DNA of 55,917 bases, taken from the NCBI GenBank assembly GCA_964604195.1, contig CAZRXW010000004.1, positions 1 through 55,917 on the forward strand. Reading direction: 5' to 3'. Positions 15,543 to 24,179 of this stretch are shown one piece after another; position 1 is the stretch's first letter, and each line of letters starts with the position of its first letter. The translations under genes and the position numbers were made by a program. The notes beneath the pieces are model-generated. The model made no database searches. It was not told the origin of the DNA and saw only the letters and a program-made list of their open reading frames with translations. Source of the DNA: SSEF01 sp964604195. Lineage in GTDB: Bacteria; Patescibacteriota; Minisyncoccia; Moranbacterales; UBA1568.

Positions 15543-15674
15543 AATTATAGGTCACCTCCTCCCAGTTTGTGTTTTCGTTTCTGTATGTTTACAGAAGCGA
15601 TTTTATTTTTTATTTGCCTACAAAACAAAGTTTTGTTCTGTATCATGTGCGCGAAGTTTCTCACACATGTATTT

Positions 15675-15702
15675 AGTATACACCCTTTTCAAAAAATGCA
15701 AA
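15675..15702 (-). promoter_or_regulatory. candidate promoter of the Lys/Ala peptide gene
   Basis: Minus strand: TTTGCA (15697-15702), 16-base spacer, TATACT (15675-15680). The leader would be about 125 bases. Confidence 0.55.
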
Positions 15703-15971
15703 GCAAAAAAAATTTCTGTCAAGTGATTTTAAAAAATAAAACAAATAAAAAAACATCATCCCTCAGAAAATCAGTAGTCAAAAAAATAAAATACTAAAAA
15801 ATAAAAAGTTCTTATGACTTCTTCCATAATTTTCAAAAAAGAAAAAATAATTCTTCTCGGCTCGTAGAAAAAATTTTCATCAAAAAAATTATGCTCTTCT
15901 CTGAGAAAAATAAGATTATTTTCTTGATAAAAAAGAAGAAATTATGGCTCATTTAAGCTTTTTTGTCGAGA
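15703..15971. other. AT-rich gene-free stretch
   Basis: About 270 bases with long A and T runs, no open frame of note and no clear hairpin. It separates two divergent promoters. I saw no cluster of DnaA-box-like words. Confidence 0.5.
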
Positions 15972-16000
15972 TTGACACCCTCCCCCTCTTCCTTTTACTA
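15972..16000 (+). promoter_or_regulatory. promoter of the LysM-like membrane protein gene
   Basis: TTGACA (15972-15977), 17-base spacer, TTACTA (15995-16000). The expected start is near 16007, giving a leader of about 120 bases. Confidence 0.65.
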
Positions 16001-16002
16001 TG

Positions 16003-16115
16003 AGGAGCGAAGGGAGCCACGTAAGTTCCCCGAACCAAAAGATAGGGGGTACTCTCCCAATCTGGCTTCAACGGAAGCGGGTACGTTTACAAATTAACCC
16101 ACACACTAGAAAGAG
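16003..16115 (+). promoter_or_regulatory. structured 5' leader, riboswitch-like
   Basis: Several pairings are possible: GTTC/GAAC (16025-16035), GGGGG with CTCCC (16044-16058), GCTTC/GAAGC (16066-16078) and the long-range ACGTA/TACGT (16019-16023 with 16082-16086). GGAGCCA (16013-16019) can instead pair with TGGCTTC (16063-16069), which excludes two of these. Mutually exclusive folds before a single gene resemble a regulatory RNA. It matches no riboswitch consensus I know. Confidence 0.45.
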
Positions 16116-16126
16116 AGGTGACTACT

Positions 16127-16717
16127 ATGGAAGAAAATCATTATGATGGAGAAGAACGCCTTGGAGACCAGGCCAAAACCTGGGTACAGGAGAATTTGCG
16201 AGTTATTGTTAGCATCTTCATTGTTGCTGCTATTGCTCTTGGAATCTATTCCTACTCACAACGTTCTGAAGATACTCTGAAAGACAGCGAAACTGTTGCT
16301 CTCACCGATGAGGTAGTTGACGAAGTAGTTAACGAAGACACCGAAACCTCCGCAACTGCAGATGAATCAGCTACTGCCAAGTCAGTAGAGCGACCCGCTG
16401 AAACTAGTCAAGAAACTGCTACAGCTTTCGTAGAGACAGCTGTTCGTGGTGATGGATCAACTCATCTTGCTCGAGCAGCACTTATGCACTATCTCGAGAA
16501 GAACCCTGATTCATCTCTTACTGGTGCTCATAAAGTGTATATCGAAGACTATCTCCGTAAACAGGTAGCTGGCAACAAGCATCTTGCTGTCGGTCAATCA
16601 CTCGAGTTCTCGAAAGATATGATGCGTCAGGCTATCGAGCAGTCTCAGAAGCTCACTGACGGTCAGCTCAAAAATCTGCACAAGTACGCCCAGCGCGTAA
16701 GTGCGTATCGCTCGTAA
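16127..16717 (+). CDS. single-pass membrane protein with LysM-like C-terminal region
   Basis: A 196-aa protein starting at ATG 16127, with GAGGTG six bases upstream. A cytoplasmic acidic head is followed by one membrane segment (LRVIVSIFIVAAIALGIYSY, about residues 25-44). Then comes an acidic Thr/Ala-rich linker of about 60 residues, and a C-terminal helical region (GDGSTHLARAALMHYLE, then LTGAHKVYIEDYLRKQ and VGQSLEFS). The last part resembles an LysM-like region seen in other Patescibacteria envelope proteins. A surface or wall-binding role is inferred. Confidence 0.75.
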   Translation: MEENHYDGEERLGDQAKTWVQENLRVIVSIFIVAAIALGIYSYSQRSEDTLKDSETVALTDEVVDEVVNEDTETSATADESATAKSVERPAETSQETATAFVETAVRGDGSTHLARAALMHYLEKNPDSSLTGAHKVYIEDYLRKQVAGNKHLAVGQSLEFSKDMMRQAIEQSQKLTDGQLKNLHKYAQRVSAYRS

Positions 16718-16759
16718 GTTGTGTTCATTTGTTTTTATAGTACCTTTTCTAGCAATTGC

Positions 16760-16788
16760 CTAAAAACCCCGCAACGCGGGGTTTTTAG
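16760..16788. terminator. bidirectional terminator
   Basis: CTAAAAACCCCGC-AA-CGCGGGGTTTTTAG is a near-perfect 13-pair stem between two convergent genes and can serve both strands. Confidence 0.9.
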
Positions 16789-16798
16789 TTTACCTATT

Positions 16799-17263
16799 TT
16801 ATTCTCTGATTATTTGCACCTTATCGCCAGCACGAACACCCTCTGCTTCACCAGCATTAACTTCTAGTACTCGATCCACCGGCTCTCTTGGTTGCATGGG
16901 CCTCAAGTCACCAGGCTCTCGACGAGATACTATCGAATCAACAGTATCACCACGAATAAAGACCACATCCAAGGGAAAACTCATCCCCCTCATCCAAAAC
17001 GAATGGTACGCTAACGTATCAAATTCAAAGAGCATACCAAATCCACGGGGAAGAGACTCCTGACCAGCAAGCCCTTGCCTTCTCGCTGCGTCTGTCACTG
17101 CTCTTTCGAGTAAGTACCAGCGCCTCTCTCCAATAACGAGATATTCTTGCTGTGGGAGAAATGAGTTTCTCGATATCTTATATTGGAAACCGATAGCCAT
17201 GAACACAACTGCAGTCAGAATAAGCGTTAGCAGAGAATATCTTGATGGTATTGAAACAGACAT
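16799..17263 (-). CDS. DUF192 family exported protein
   Basis: A 154-aa protein with an N-terminal membrane anchor (LLTLILTAVVFMAIGF, about residues 10-25) and one DUF192 domain. The domain carries GMLFEFDTLAYHSFWMRGMS, then PLDVVFIRGDTVDSI and VLEVNAGEAEGVRAGDKV. DUF192 proteins are small beta proteins of unknown biochemical role, usually exported. Start: ATG 17263, which overlaps the end of the upstream gene's frame by less than the longer alternative. It is the last gene of the operon starting at 20380. Confidence 0.85.
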   Translation of the reverse strand: MSVSIPSRYSLLTLILTAVVFMAIGFQYKISRNSFLPQQEYLVIGERRWYLLERAVTDAARRQGLAGQESLPRGFGMLFEFDTLAYHSFWMRGMSFPLDVVFIRGDTVDSIVSRREPGDLRPMQPREPVDRVLEVNAGEAEGVRAGDKVQIIRE

Positions 17264-17271
17264 AGAGGGAC

Positions 17272-18312
17272 CTAGTTTTCTTTTTTTACATCGCCCCAAT
17301 GTATCCAGCTCAGAACAAAAAAGAAAATACCACCAACTATCAAAAATACATAGAGTTTTCCCATTGATTTAGTTGCTAGTGATAATACTCCCATCATCCC
17401 CGTGAAAAGAATATAGATACCAGCAATACCACGAGGAGAAAAACCTCTGGACAAAAGAATATGATGGAGATGGCTTTGATCCGGTAAGAAAGGAGATCTC
17501 CCTTTTCGAAGACGAGCAAGAATAACTGAAAAAAGATCCAGAATAGGAATGGTCAAAACAAGAAGAGCGGTAGCAACTTTTGCCCCAGCATATACCGAGA
17601 AAGCAGCTAAGAGGAACCCCAAAAAGTTTACCCCACCACTCCCAGCAATAAGTCTTGCTGGGTACCAATTAAAACATAAAAATCCCAGAAGGGCACCCCC
17701 CAGCATAAGTGTGAGTAAAGTAAGAGCCGGCTGATAAACCGTGGGTTGCCAAGAAAGCCATGCCAACACTAAAAGAGCTACCCCAACAACTCCCCCAACA
17801 AGACCATCTGCTCCATCAACCCAGTTCGTTGCATTCATCACCAATACAACCCACCAGAGAGTAATAATTCCGCTCAAAAAAGGCATAATGGCATCAAAAT
17901 AGACAACTGCCCCCGCACCAAGATCAAGATGAGTGATTTTCATTCCAGAAGAGAGGAGCAGTCCACCGAGCAAGAGTTGCCCGAGAAGCTGGTACGACCA
18001 ATGAAGTGGACGCCAATCATCATATATTCCAATAGCCAGTGCTATAAGCGAACCAACAACCAAAATCTGAAGACTGGTATCACCCACCAAACGATTGTCA
18101 AAAAATAAGGCACCAAAAAAACCAGCCGCAAGGACCAGTCCACCAAAGCGGTAAAAGAAGTGGTGGGTGTTCGAGAGCCGACCAACTTCCTGACGAGTTC
18201 TCTCCCCTCTAAATCGTGTCCAAAAACAAAGTAACCAACCTGCAGCCACGGCCACAGCCCAAGCGATAGAAGCCAGTGTCACTGCGTGCACAAGCAAAGC
18301 CGTATCTCTCAC
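17272..18312 (-). CDS. WecA/MraY-type polyprenyl-phosphate sugar-1-phosphate transferase
   Basis: This polytopic enzyme (about ten membrane segments) moves a sugar-1-phosphate from a UDP-sugar onto polyprenyl phosphate, the first step of a lipid-linked glycan. Markers: GIYDDWRPLHW (catalytic Asp pair), NATNWVDGADGLVGG and the cytoplasmic loop PILDLFSVILARL followed by DQSHLHHILLSRGFSPR. The HLHH loop is typical of the WecA/TagO branch rather than true MraY. The carrier lipid is probably supplied by uppS in this window. It starts two bases after the preceding gene. Confidence 0.88.
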   Translation of the reverse strand: MRDTALLVHAVTLASIAWAVAVAAGWLLCFWTRFRGERTRQEVGRLSNTHHFFYRFGGLVLAAGFFGALFFDNRLVGDTSLQILVVGSLIALAIGIYDDWRPLHWSYQLLGQLLLGGLLLSSGMKITHLDLGAGAVVYFDAIMPFLSGIITLWWVVLVMNATNWVDGADGLVGGVVGVALLVLAWLSWQPTVYQPALTLLTLMLGGALLGFLCFNWYPARLIAGSGGVNFLGFLLAAFSVYAGAKVATALLVLTIPILDLFSVILARLRKGRSPFLPDQSHLHHILLSRGFSPRGIAGIYILFTGMMGVLSLATKSMGKLYVFLIVGGIFFFVLSWIHWGDVKKEN

Positions 18313-18314
18313 AC

Positions 18315-18686
18315 TTAGACATTAATAAACGATAACGCCAGCGTAGCCACAACAGTGGCCCCAGCAAGAAACCAGTTCCCACACACCAATAGAAAAGCTA
18401 ACTTCTCATAACCACGCCGACGAAGAAGCTCGATGAGCAGAAGATTGGTAAGCACAAAAAAATAAGAGACTGCTGGAATGACAAATAATTGCCACCAAAC
18501 TCCCAAGAGATCAATACCCAGGTAAGCATTGTAACGCAATATCACCACCTCTTCCCGTGAGCGGATTGACCAGTAGAGAATTCCGCACTCTACGATATGA
18601 ATAAGAGTCACGCTCAAAAAACTTATCAATCGAAAATGACGCAACCAGAATGGGGATGTGCCTTCAATAGGAAAAAGCTGGTTCAT
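18315..18686 (-). CDS. small polytopic membrane protein
   Basis: A 123-aa protein with about three membrane segments (around residues 18-38, 60-85 and 93-118). I do not recognise a family. Its start codon overlaps the rmuC stop as ATGA, and it ends two bases before the WecA-like gene, so it is translationally coupled to both. A role with the lipid-linked sugar transferase is a guess from context. Confidence 0.65.
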   Translation of the reverse strand: MNQLFPIEGTSPFWLRHFRLISFLSVTLIHIVECGILYWSIRSREEVVILRYNAYLGIDLLGVWWQLFVIPAVSYFFVLTNLLLIELLRRRGYEKLAFLLVCGNWFLAGATVVATLALSFINV

Positions 18687-19771
18687 AGAATATTTTCTGA
18701 AGAAACTGATGGAAGTATCTTTTCTTCAGTTCGCTCCCCTGTCAATTTAGTTCGATCAAACTGCTCATCAAGACGAAGGAGTCGTTTCTCCGTCTCCTCG
18801 TATTTCTTATAGGTATTGCCAATATGCTTCCCCAATACATCAAAATCATCTCGAAACTTCCCAAATTCTCTCCCAAGCCTTTCAAGCTCTACAAACATCT
18901 CTTTGGCTCGTTTTTCAATTCGCATTCCCTGCAAGCCATACATAATGGTTTTCAGATAAGCGTAAAAGGAATTTGGAGATACTGGTACTACATGCTTTTG
19001 ATTGAAATACTCATAAAGACCAGCATCGCTTTCTTCTTTAATAATAGTCTCATAGTAGACATTCTCTGCTGGGATATACATGAGAGCAAGATCAATAGTT
19101 CCCTCACTCGGTACTATATACTTGGAAGCGATGGCATCAACATGCTTCTTCACATCAGACAAGAATTGTCGTCGAGCACTCTGTCGTTCAGCTCCTTCTG
19201 GGAGAGCGATTAAACGCTTGAAATTTTCAAGTGGAAATTTTGAGTCAACACTAATATAGCCTCCCTTCAGGGTAATAAGAGCATCTACTGTCTCACCACT
19301 TTTGAAAGTATGCTGGATCTCGAAATGGTCTGGCGGAAGCATTTGCGCTAGGAGATCATTAAGCATGAGTTCTCCAAAGCCTCCCCGAATTTTTGGGGCT
19401 TTGAGAATATCCTGAAGAGAAGCAACTTCTTTAGTCACCTCCAGTATAGCTTGATTCATTTTAGTTACCTCAACAAGCTGTTTCTGGACATCAACATAAG
19501 AGCGACCAGCATTCTCCAGCCGTTTATCCAAACGCTCCGTATTATCATGAAGCCTTTTATCAAGCGTTGCCTGAAGCTGATGAAGATTCTGAGAAAGAAG
19601 CTGCTGGAACTGATGCATATCCTGTCGCATTGACTGATCGAGTCCTCGAAAACGATCCTCGAGTTCTTGCTGCTTAGCTGAGTCCTGCGAACGGCGCTGA
19701 TTGAGCATTACCCAGATCACCACCCCTACACCTATCACCAGAGCTCCAATAAAATACCACAGCTCATTCAT
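18683..19771 (-). CDS. rmuC: RmuC family protein
   Basis: RmuC proteins are predicted nuclease-fold proteins first linked to limiting recombination at inverted repeats in E. coli. An N-terminal membrane anchor (residues 4-22) is followed by a coiled coil to about residue 110. The RmuC core contains IRGGFGELMLNDLLAQMLPP, VDALITLKGGYISVDSKFPL with the D-S-K motif, and ALMYIPAENVYYETI. At 362 aa it is typical. It follows the HTH gene by three bases. Confidence 0.92.
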   Translation of the reverse strand: MNELWYFIGALVIGVGVVIWVMLNQRRSQDSAKQQELEDRFRGLDQSMRQDMHQFQQLLSQNLHQLQATLDKRLHDNTERLDKRLENAGRSYVDVQKQLVEVTKMNQAILEVTKEVASLQDILKAPKIRGGFGELMLNDLLAQMLPPDHFEIQHTFKSGETVDALITLKGGYISVDSKFPLENFKRLIALPEGAERQSARRQFLSDVKKHVDAIASKYIVPSEGTIDLALMYIPAENVYYETIIKEESDAGLYEYFNQKHVVPVSPNSFYAYLKTIMYGLQGMRIEKRAKEMFVELERLGREFGKFRDDFDVLGKHIGNTYKKYEETEKRLLRLDEQFDRTKLTGERTEEKILPSVSSENIL

Positions 19772-19774
19772 ATA

Positions 19775-20380
19775 TTATTTTCGTATACCGGCAATAAAAC
19801 GCTTCAGTTCAGCCACTTTGTTAATCACTTCCTCATAGGGGCCTTCGAGAAACTCAATAAGAAATCGATCAAGCATATTCAACCTATACTGAAGCTCCTC
19901 GCTATTCATGAGAACAAAGCGAACCTCTTTGCCAACCTCCGCCTCCAGTTGAGCCATAGCCGACTTCAGCTTAGAACGATTGAGATTGTTGACCACCAAA
20001 ATCATATCCACTTTGGATTTAGGATAATTCAAAAAAAGACCGCTAATGAGAATAAGCTTTACTTCCCCAACTAATTTAAAACGACGAAACACTCTTGCTT
20101 CAGCATTTACATTGAGTTTTGATACCAATGTTTTTAACTCCACATAAAAAGGAAATTCCGTGTTGGCGCTATATGTCTTTTTCCCTTGTCGAGACCGCTC
20201 GTGGATAAACTTCATTTTGAGTAATTTCTTTGCTTCTCGCGCAACATCAGTCCTCGATAAAAGCGTTTTCTCAGCAATATCAACTACCGAAAATTCCCCT
20301 TCTGGATTCATGGCAAAAAAACGAATAAGACGTGCTCGCACCCGCGACCCAAACAAAGCTTCAAAGAGAGCTACTGACAT
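19775..20380 (-). CDS. winged-helix protein with nucleotidyltransferase-like domain
   Basis: A 201-aa protein. Residues 1-70 form a winged helix (LFGSRVRARLIRFFAMNPEG, then VVDIAEKTLLSRTDVAREAK). The C-terminal half (VKLILISGLFLNYPKSKVDM followed by ILVV) resembles a nucleotidyltransferase fold of the MNT type. The usual GS and D-x-D residues are incomplete, so it may be inactive. Patescibacteria carry many such fusions. It begins the operon with rmuC and the sugar transferase and could regulate it. Promoter at 20421-20450. Confidence 0.7.
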   Translation of the reverse strand: MSVALFEALFGSRVRARLIRFFAMNPEGEFSVVDIAEKTLLSRTDVAREAKKLLKMKFIHERSRQGKKTYSANTEFPFYVELKTLVSKLNVNAEARVFRRFKLVGEVKLILISGLFLNYPKSKVDMILVVNNLNRSKLKSAMAQLEAEVGKEVRFVLMNSEELQYRLNMLDRFLIEFLEGPYEEVINKVAELKRFIAGIRK

Positions 20381-20420
20381 ACAGCAAAAAAGAAAGGTGG
20401 ATAAGAAATCGATCCCCTTT

Positions 20421-20450
20421 AGTATAGCTGAGCCGTCTTCCGAGCGTCAA
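20421..20450 (-). promoter_or_regulatory. promoter of the HTH-rmuC operon
   Basis: Minus strand: TTGACG (20445-20450), 18-base spacer, TATACT (20421-20426). Leader of about 34 bases. Confidence 0.75.
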
Positions 20451-20517
20451 AAAGAGGCCAATTTATACCTGTATAAAAATTATGGCTTAAGCAAGAGAAA
20501 AAAGAAGAAATGTATGG

Positions 20518-20523
20518 TATAAT
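20518..20523 (+). promoter_or_regulatory. extended -10 element for the PP2C-like membrane gene
   Basis: TGG-TATAAT is an extended -10 box with no good -35. It ends nine bases before the ATG at 20533, so the mRNA would be leaderless or nearly so. Confidence 0.6.
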
Positions 20524-20532
20524 ATTACCTAT

Positions 20533-22992
20533 ATGAAAGAAAAGTCTCCCCGGAGAAAGGAAGGGAAATCTATCTCCCAGCTTCGTGTTTCTTATGAAGC
20601 CATTACCGTAGGAAGCGGCCGTAGTGCCGAGCCATATATCATCGCCTTTCACCACAAAAGTGATAATGTCGCCGGGAAAAATCTTGGGACACTGTTTGGT
20701 TTTTTCGAAGTAGAGGTCCACGACGAAGACGCTGCTTATATTGTTAACTTTCTCGCATCAGTTGCTAAAAAAGAGTATTTTGCCAACCCGAGACGCTCTA
20801 TCGAAGACAGCTTCGAAACTACCCTCCACAAAGTCAACGTGGCCCTGGCTGAAATTGCCAAAGAAGGTAACGTCTCTTGGCTTGGGCATCTTCATGGAGC
20901 TCTTGCCTGCATTAGTGATGCCAATCTTCATTTTTCTGCCACTGGCAATGGAGTCTTGGGCCTCTTGCGCGAGGATACTTTCCGTCCTATCAGTGATGGG
21001 CTCGCAGAAAACTTAAGTGAACCCCACCCTCTCAAAACCTTCACCGAAGTTTCTAGCGGGAAACTTATAGCTGGAGACATACTCCTCGCTCTCTCTCCAG
21101 CTATCTGGACCCTCTTTACCCCAGAAGATATCAAAAAAAATGCCCGCCGCTTTGGTGAGCAAGAATTTGAGCAATTCCTGAGAACCGCCCTTATCAACGA
21201 ACTCCCTATTGCTGGAGCTGTAATCGTCCGAGTTACTACCGAAACTATTGTTGTTCCTCCATCAAAAAACCTAGCGGCCAGCTCTTCTACTGATACCAAA
21301 AATACCGAGGCACCCCTCACAAATGTGTGGAGCAAACAGGCTTTTGAAAAAGCAAAGGCGGCGAGACTCACCACCCTTGAAGTTAAAGAAACCCTTACAG
21401 TAGAGCATGAGGTCTCTCTCACTACTAGTTTAGAAAAAGAAGAGTACATCGATAGAAAGACAGGACATATTTATATCCAGGGCGAAGCCAATCTATCTGA
21501 AAATGACCCTGGTCTTTGGAAGGCCAAAGCCGAGCTCATGCTCGGATCATTTCTGAGAAATCTAGATGTCTATCAAGACCAGTTTCGTCGTTCTTTCAAA
21601 CGCTGGAAAAAGCAAGGAGTAATTTTTTTTGAAAATACAGGGGCCTTTAGCGCACGGCTTGGTCGTAGTTTGTCACGCCGGTTTCGGTCCATCCTTCGTC
21701 ATTGGCGTGAATCGAGGATCAAAAATACTAGTGTCGCCCCAGTAAATAAGAGGAGTGTCCCCCAAAATACCAAGGAGCAAACACTCTCCACCTCCCCTAA
21801 AAACGAGTTTTTCTCAAAGAACTTCAGAACTACTCTTGTATCAAACGTACAGAATTTTGAAGAACGACTAAAAAAAATAGTCCCTTCTCAAAAGAGCATA
21901 TTTCCCCTTTCTCAAACTCCTTCTTCTTGGCAGTTAACCATGGAGAACCATTGGCTTTCTTTGAAAAACCAGCTCAGGTATCTCTATCAAAAATTTATCC
22001 AAAAGAGCCGTATCATCGCTACTCAAGTACAAAATTTTTGGCGAAATCGATCATCAAAAGAACGTTCCTTGTTTCTCGGAATTACAGCAGCAGGCCTTAC
22101 TATCTTCCTGGGAAGTATTTTCTATATGAACCGGTCAACTCTTTGGCAAAAAGAAGCTCAGCAAGAAACTCCACTGAACTCTCAGACCACCCTCCCCACC
22201 GAAATACCAGTGAACAAAAACCCCGAGCAAGATGAGCCCCTTGCTACCAGACTCTCTGATGGTCGACCAATTACTGCCCCATTTAATTTCACTCCCATTG
22301 CCTTTGTCTCGATCAACAATATTGCTTTCGGTATAACCCAGGATCGGGTTGTAAACACAACTACCCAAGAATCCGTCTCCACTCCAGAAACTATTCGTCT
22401 TGCTACGGCAATGGATGATCTCGATGCCCTCTTTCTTCTTGGTGAATCCAACACACTTCACATCTACACCATTGTTAATAAAAAGTTTGAAACCAATACT
22501 CTCCCTCTGCCAGAAGGAATTGTTCCGGCTGCCCTCGGAAGCTATCTCACTTATCTATACGTACTCGATGAAAAAACAAAAGGTGTCTATCGCTTTCCAC
22601 GAAGTGAGGGTGGATTTGCTGCGCCCACTAAATGGTCAAAGCAAGCTCTCGATAATATTCTCCCTACTAGTCTGACCATCGGTGAATCAGTCGCTGCTAT
22701 CGGGACTAGTACCCTCCCGCAACTCTACGAACGAGGAAAAATGACCTCCGTAAATTTCAGTGGGACAAAAAATCCTCCCCACCTCACCTCTCTTACCTTT
22801 GATAAAATAAGTGGTGATTTGTTCGCTCTTGATCCTACTGCTCAGAGAGTAGTTCGCTGGAAAACCGATGGCACCCTTGTCGCTCAGTATTTTCATCCGT
22901 CCTTCGAGGTGGCAAGTCACATCATTGTAGGTGAAAAAAATATTCTTCTCGTTATCAGGCCTGATGGCACATTTGTTTTTCAGCTTCCATGA
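20533..22992 (+). CDS. membrane protein with degenerate PP2C-like domain and beta-rich exodomain
   Basis: An 819-aa protein. Residues about 20-240 resemble a PPM/PP2C phosphatase: TTLHKVNVALAEIA, HLHGALACISDANLHFSATG and GDILLALSPAIW. The metal-binding Asp of the usual SDG motif is missing (LSPA), so catalysis is doubtful. A variable basic linker follows, then one membrane segment near 515-535. The C-terminal 250 residues are beta-rich with repeated motifs (TAMDDLDALFLLGESNTLHI, then SLTFDKISGDLFALDPTAQR), suggesting a propeller. It could carry a signal across the membrane. It converges on the ATPase operon. Confidence 0.75.
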   Translation: MKEKSPRRKEGKSISQLRVSYEAITVGSGRSAEPYIIAFHHKSDNVAGKNLGTLFGFFEVEVHDEDAAYIVNFLASVAKKEYFANPRRSIEDSFETTLHKVNVALAEIAKEGNVSWLGHLHGALACISDANLHFSATGNGVLGLLREDTFRPISDGLAENLSEPHPLKTFTEVSSGKLIAGDILLALSPAIWTLFTPEDIKKNARRFGEQEFEQFLRTALINELPIAGAVIVRVTTETIVVPPSKNLAASSSTDTKNTEAPLTNVWSKQAFEKAKAARLTTLEVKETLTVEHEVSLTTSLEKEEYIDRKTGHIYIQGEANLSENDPGLWKAKAELMLGSFLRNLDVYQDQFRRSFKRWKKQGVIFFENTGAFSARLGRSLSRRFRSILRHWRESRIKNTSVAPVNKRSVPQNTKEQTLSTSPKNEFFSKNFRTTLVSNVQNFEERLKKIVPSQKSIFPLSQTPSSWQLTMENHWLSLKNQLRYLYQKFIQKSRIIATQVQNFWRNRSSKERSLFLGITAAGLTIFLGSIFYMNRSTLWQKEAQQETPLNSQTTLPTEIPVNKNPEQDEPLATRLSDGRPITAPFNFTPIAFVSINNIAFGITQDRVVNTTTQESVSTPETIRLATAMDDLDALFLLGESNTLHIYTIVNKKFETNTLPLPEGIVPAALGSYLTYLYVLDEKTKGVYRFPRSEGGFAAPTKWSKQALDNILPTSLTIGESVAAIGTSTLPQLYERGKMTSVNFSGTKNPPHLTSLTFDKISGDLFALDPTAQRVVRWKTDGTLVAQYFHPSFEVASHIIVGEKNILLVIRPDGTFVFQLP

Positions 22993-23009
22993 TCCATGAA
23001 CAAAATAAC

Positions 23010-24137
23010 TGTACAATATGAGTACATCAGTGACAACTGACTCACTTTCATAGGGGTCTGGTACTGGAGGGCTTGATGGGATCTCTTGAAATTGTACTCA
23101 ATGAGTTACTCGGTGAGTTTCTAGTTAAAGACGGTGAGGTCGGAGTGGAAATTCCCGAGGTCAACGAACTCTTCCTCCATGGTACGATTGAAACGTTCGT
23201 TCTGGGGGTTGTTTTTCGGTGTTCGTACCCGTGAGTAGTACTGCTCAACCTTGAGTTTTCGACAGGCTTCCCGAAAGTGTTTCTCAAACTTGCTTCCATT
23301 GTCGTGACCGACTCTCGAGAGCCTCCCATCCAAGAGGAAGCATAACCACAAGAGGAAGTCTTCTCCGTTCTGTGAGCTCTTGGTTGAGTACATTCTGGCG
23401 TAGGCTACTTTTCCATACTTGTCGACGGCGGTAAACACATAGCGCTTCAGAGCATTCCAATGGAAGGTAATGGTACGGGACAGAGGGTGTACCCAGCCTG
23501 CTTTTGATACCAAGCTGGGGTAAGCTCGGTAATACGCCGTTTCTTGGGATGCTTCTTTTTGGCCCTGATACGGGCTGTCTTAGCTGGATGATAGTAGAGC
23601 TGCCAGACCTCGATAACTTTCTGTGCTTTCCATGAGGATATGGCTTCATGGTAAGTCTCTCTATACAAACGAGCAATTTTTTCTCTTCCATAGCGAATAT
23701 GTTTTCGTCGGAGAGCGAGGATACGTTGTTCCTGAAGCGGAGTAATCGCTCGTTGTCTGACACGTTTGGGAGTGCGTGAGTGGTCTTCAAGATGATAGAG
23801 GCTGTAGAGATTGTCAGCGTCAAAGAAAGCGTACCATCGTAGAAAGTTTTCGAGTAATGCCGTAACGACGGACGATCTCAGTGCCTGTTTTACCTTCGTG
23901 GTAAGCAATGGTCCACTCAAGTCCCGGTCTCGCCTCACGTGAGAGCTTGAAGATCTTGCCTACCCCATCTCCAGCGCTCATGCTCATCCAAGAGCTTCAG
24001 TGGGCCCTGGAGGAAGAAGGAAAGGGTAACGGGAGTAGAAGGGTTCATATGCAAGAGAGGGTGGTTACCCTCGAAGGTAGCAGATTTTTTCAAATCTGAT
24101 GCTTTTTGAGTGTTACCGATGTATCTCATCTTCTGCA
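23010..24137 (-). mobile_element. decayed DDE insertion sequence (IS481-like)
   Basis: About 1.13 kb bounded by imperfect inverted ends. The left end reads TGTACAATATGAGTACATCA; the right end, on the other strand, reads TGCAGAAGATGAGATACATC, the same pattern with substitutions and indels. Between them lies a broken transposase. No target duplication is visible. A second end of the same family begins at 55864. The element sits between two convergent genes. Confidence 0.75.
23050..23981 (-). pseudogene. transposase pseudogene with integrase core
   Basis: The frame starts near ATG 23981 with a helix-turn-helix (EWTIAYHEGKTGTEIVRRYG) and shifts near 23850 to RWYAFFDADNLYSLYHLEDH. It shifts again near 23480-23513 to the integrase core (AVDKYGKVAYARMYSTKSS, GHDNGSKFEKHF, TPKNNPQNERFNRTMEEEF). 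Two in-frame stops (23121 and 23106) interrupt the last segment, LIEYNFKRSHQAL. The D...D...E residues can be traced, but two frameshifts and two stops make it inactive. Confidence 0.85.
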
Positions 24138-24148
24138 GGGCCTAGTAT

Positions 24149-24173
24149 AAATTGGCTTTATATAAGCCAATTT
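24149..24173. terminator. bidirectional terminator-like hairpin
   Basis: AAATTGGCTT-TATAT-AAGCCAATTT is a perfect ten-pair stem beside the ATPase stop. It probably served both convergent genes before the insertion sequence separated it from the gene ending at 22992. Confidence 0.7.
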
Positions 24174-24179
24174 ATGGTA

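Noticed and set aside
15560..16000. Replication origin in the AT-rich gap
   Set aside because: No cluster of DnaA-box-like words and no dnaA or dnaN nearby.
16003..16115. c-di-AMP (ydaO) or c-di-GMP riboswitch
   Set aside because: Some G-rich words are alike, but the conserved core strings of both classes as I know them are absent.
23284..23823. A 179-aa minus-strand frame within the insertion sequence
   Set aside because: It is an out-of-frame reading of the broken transposase.
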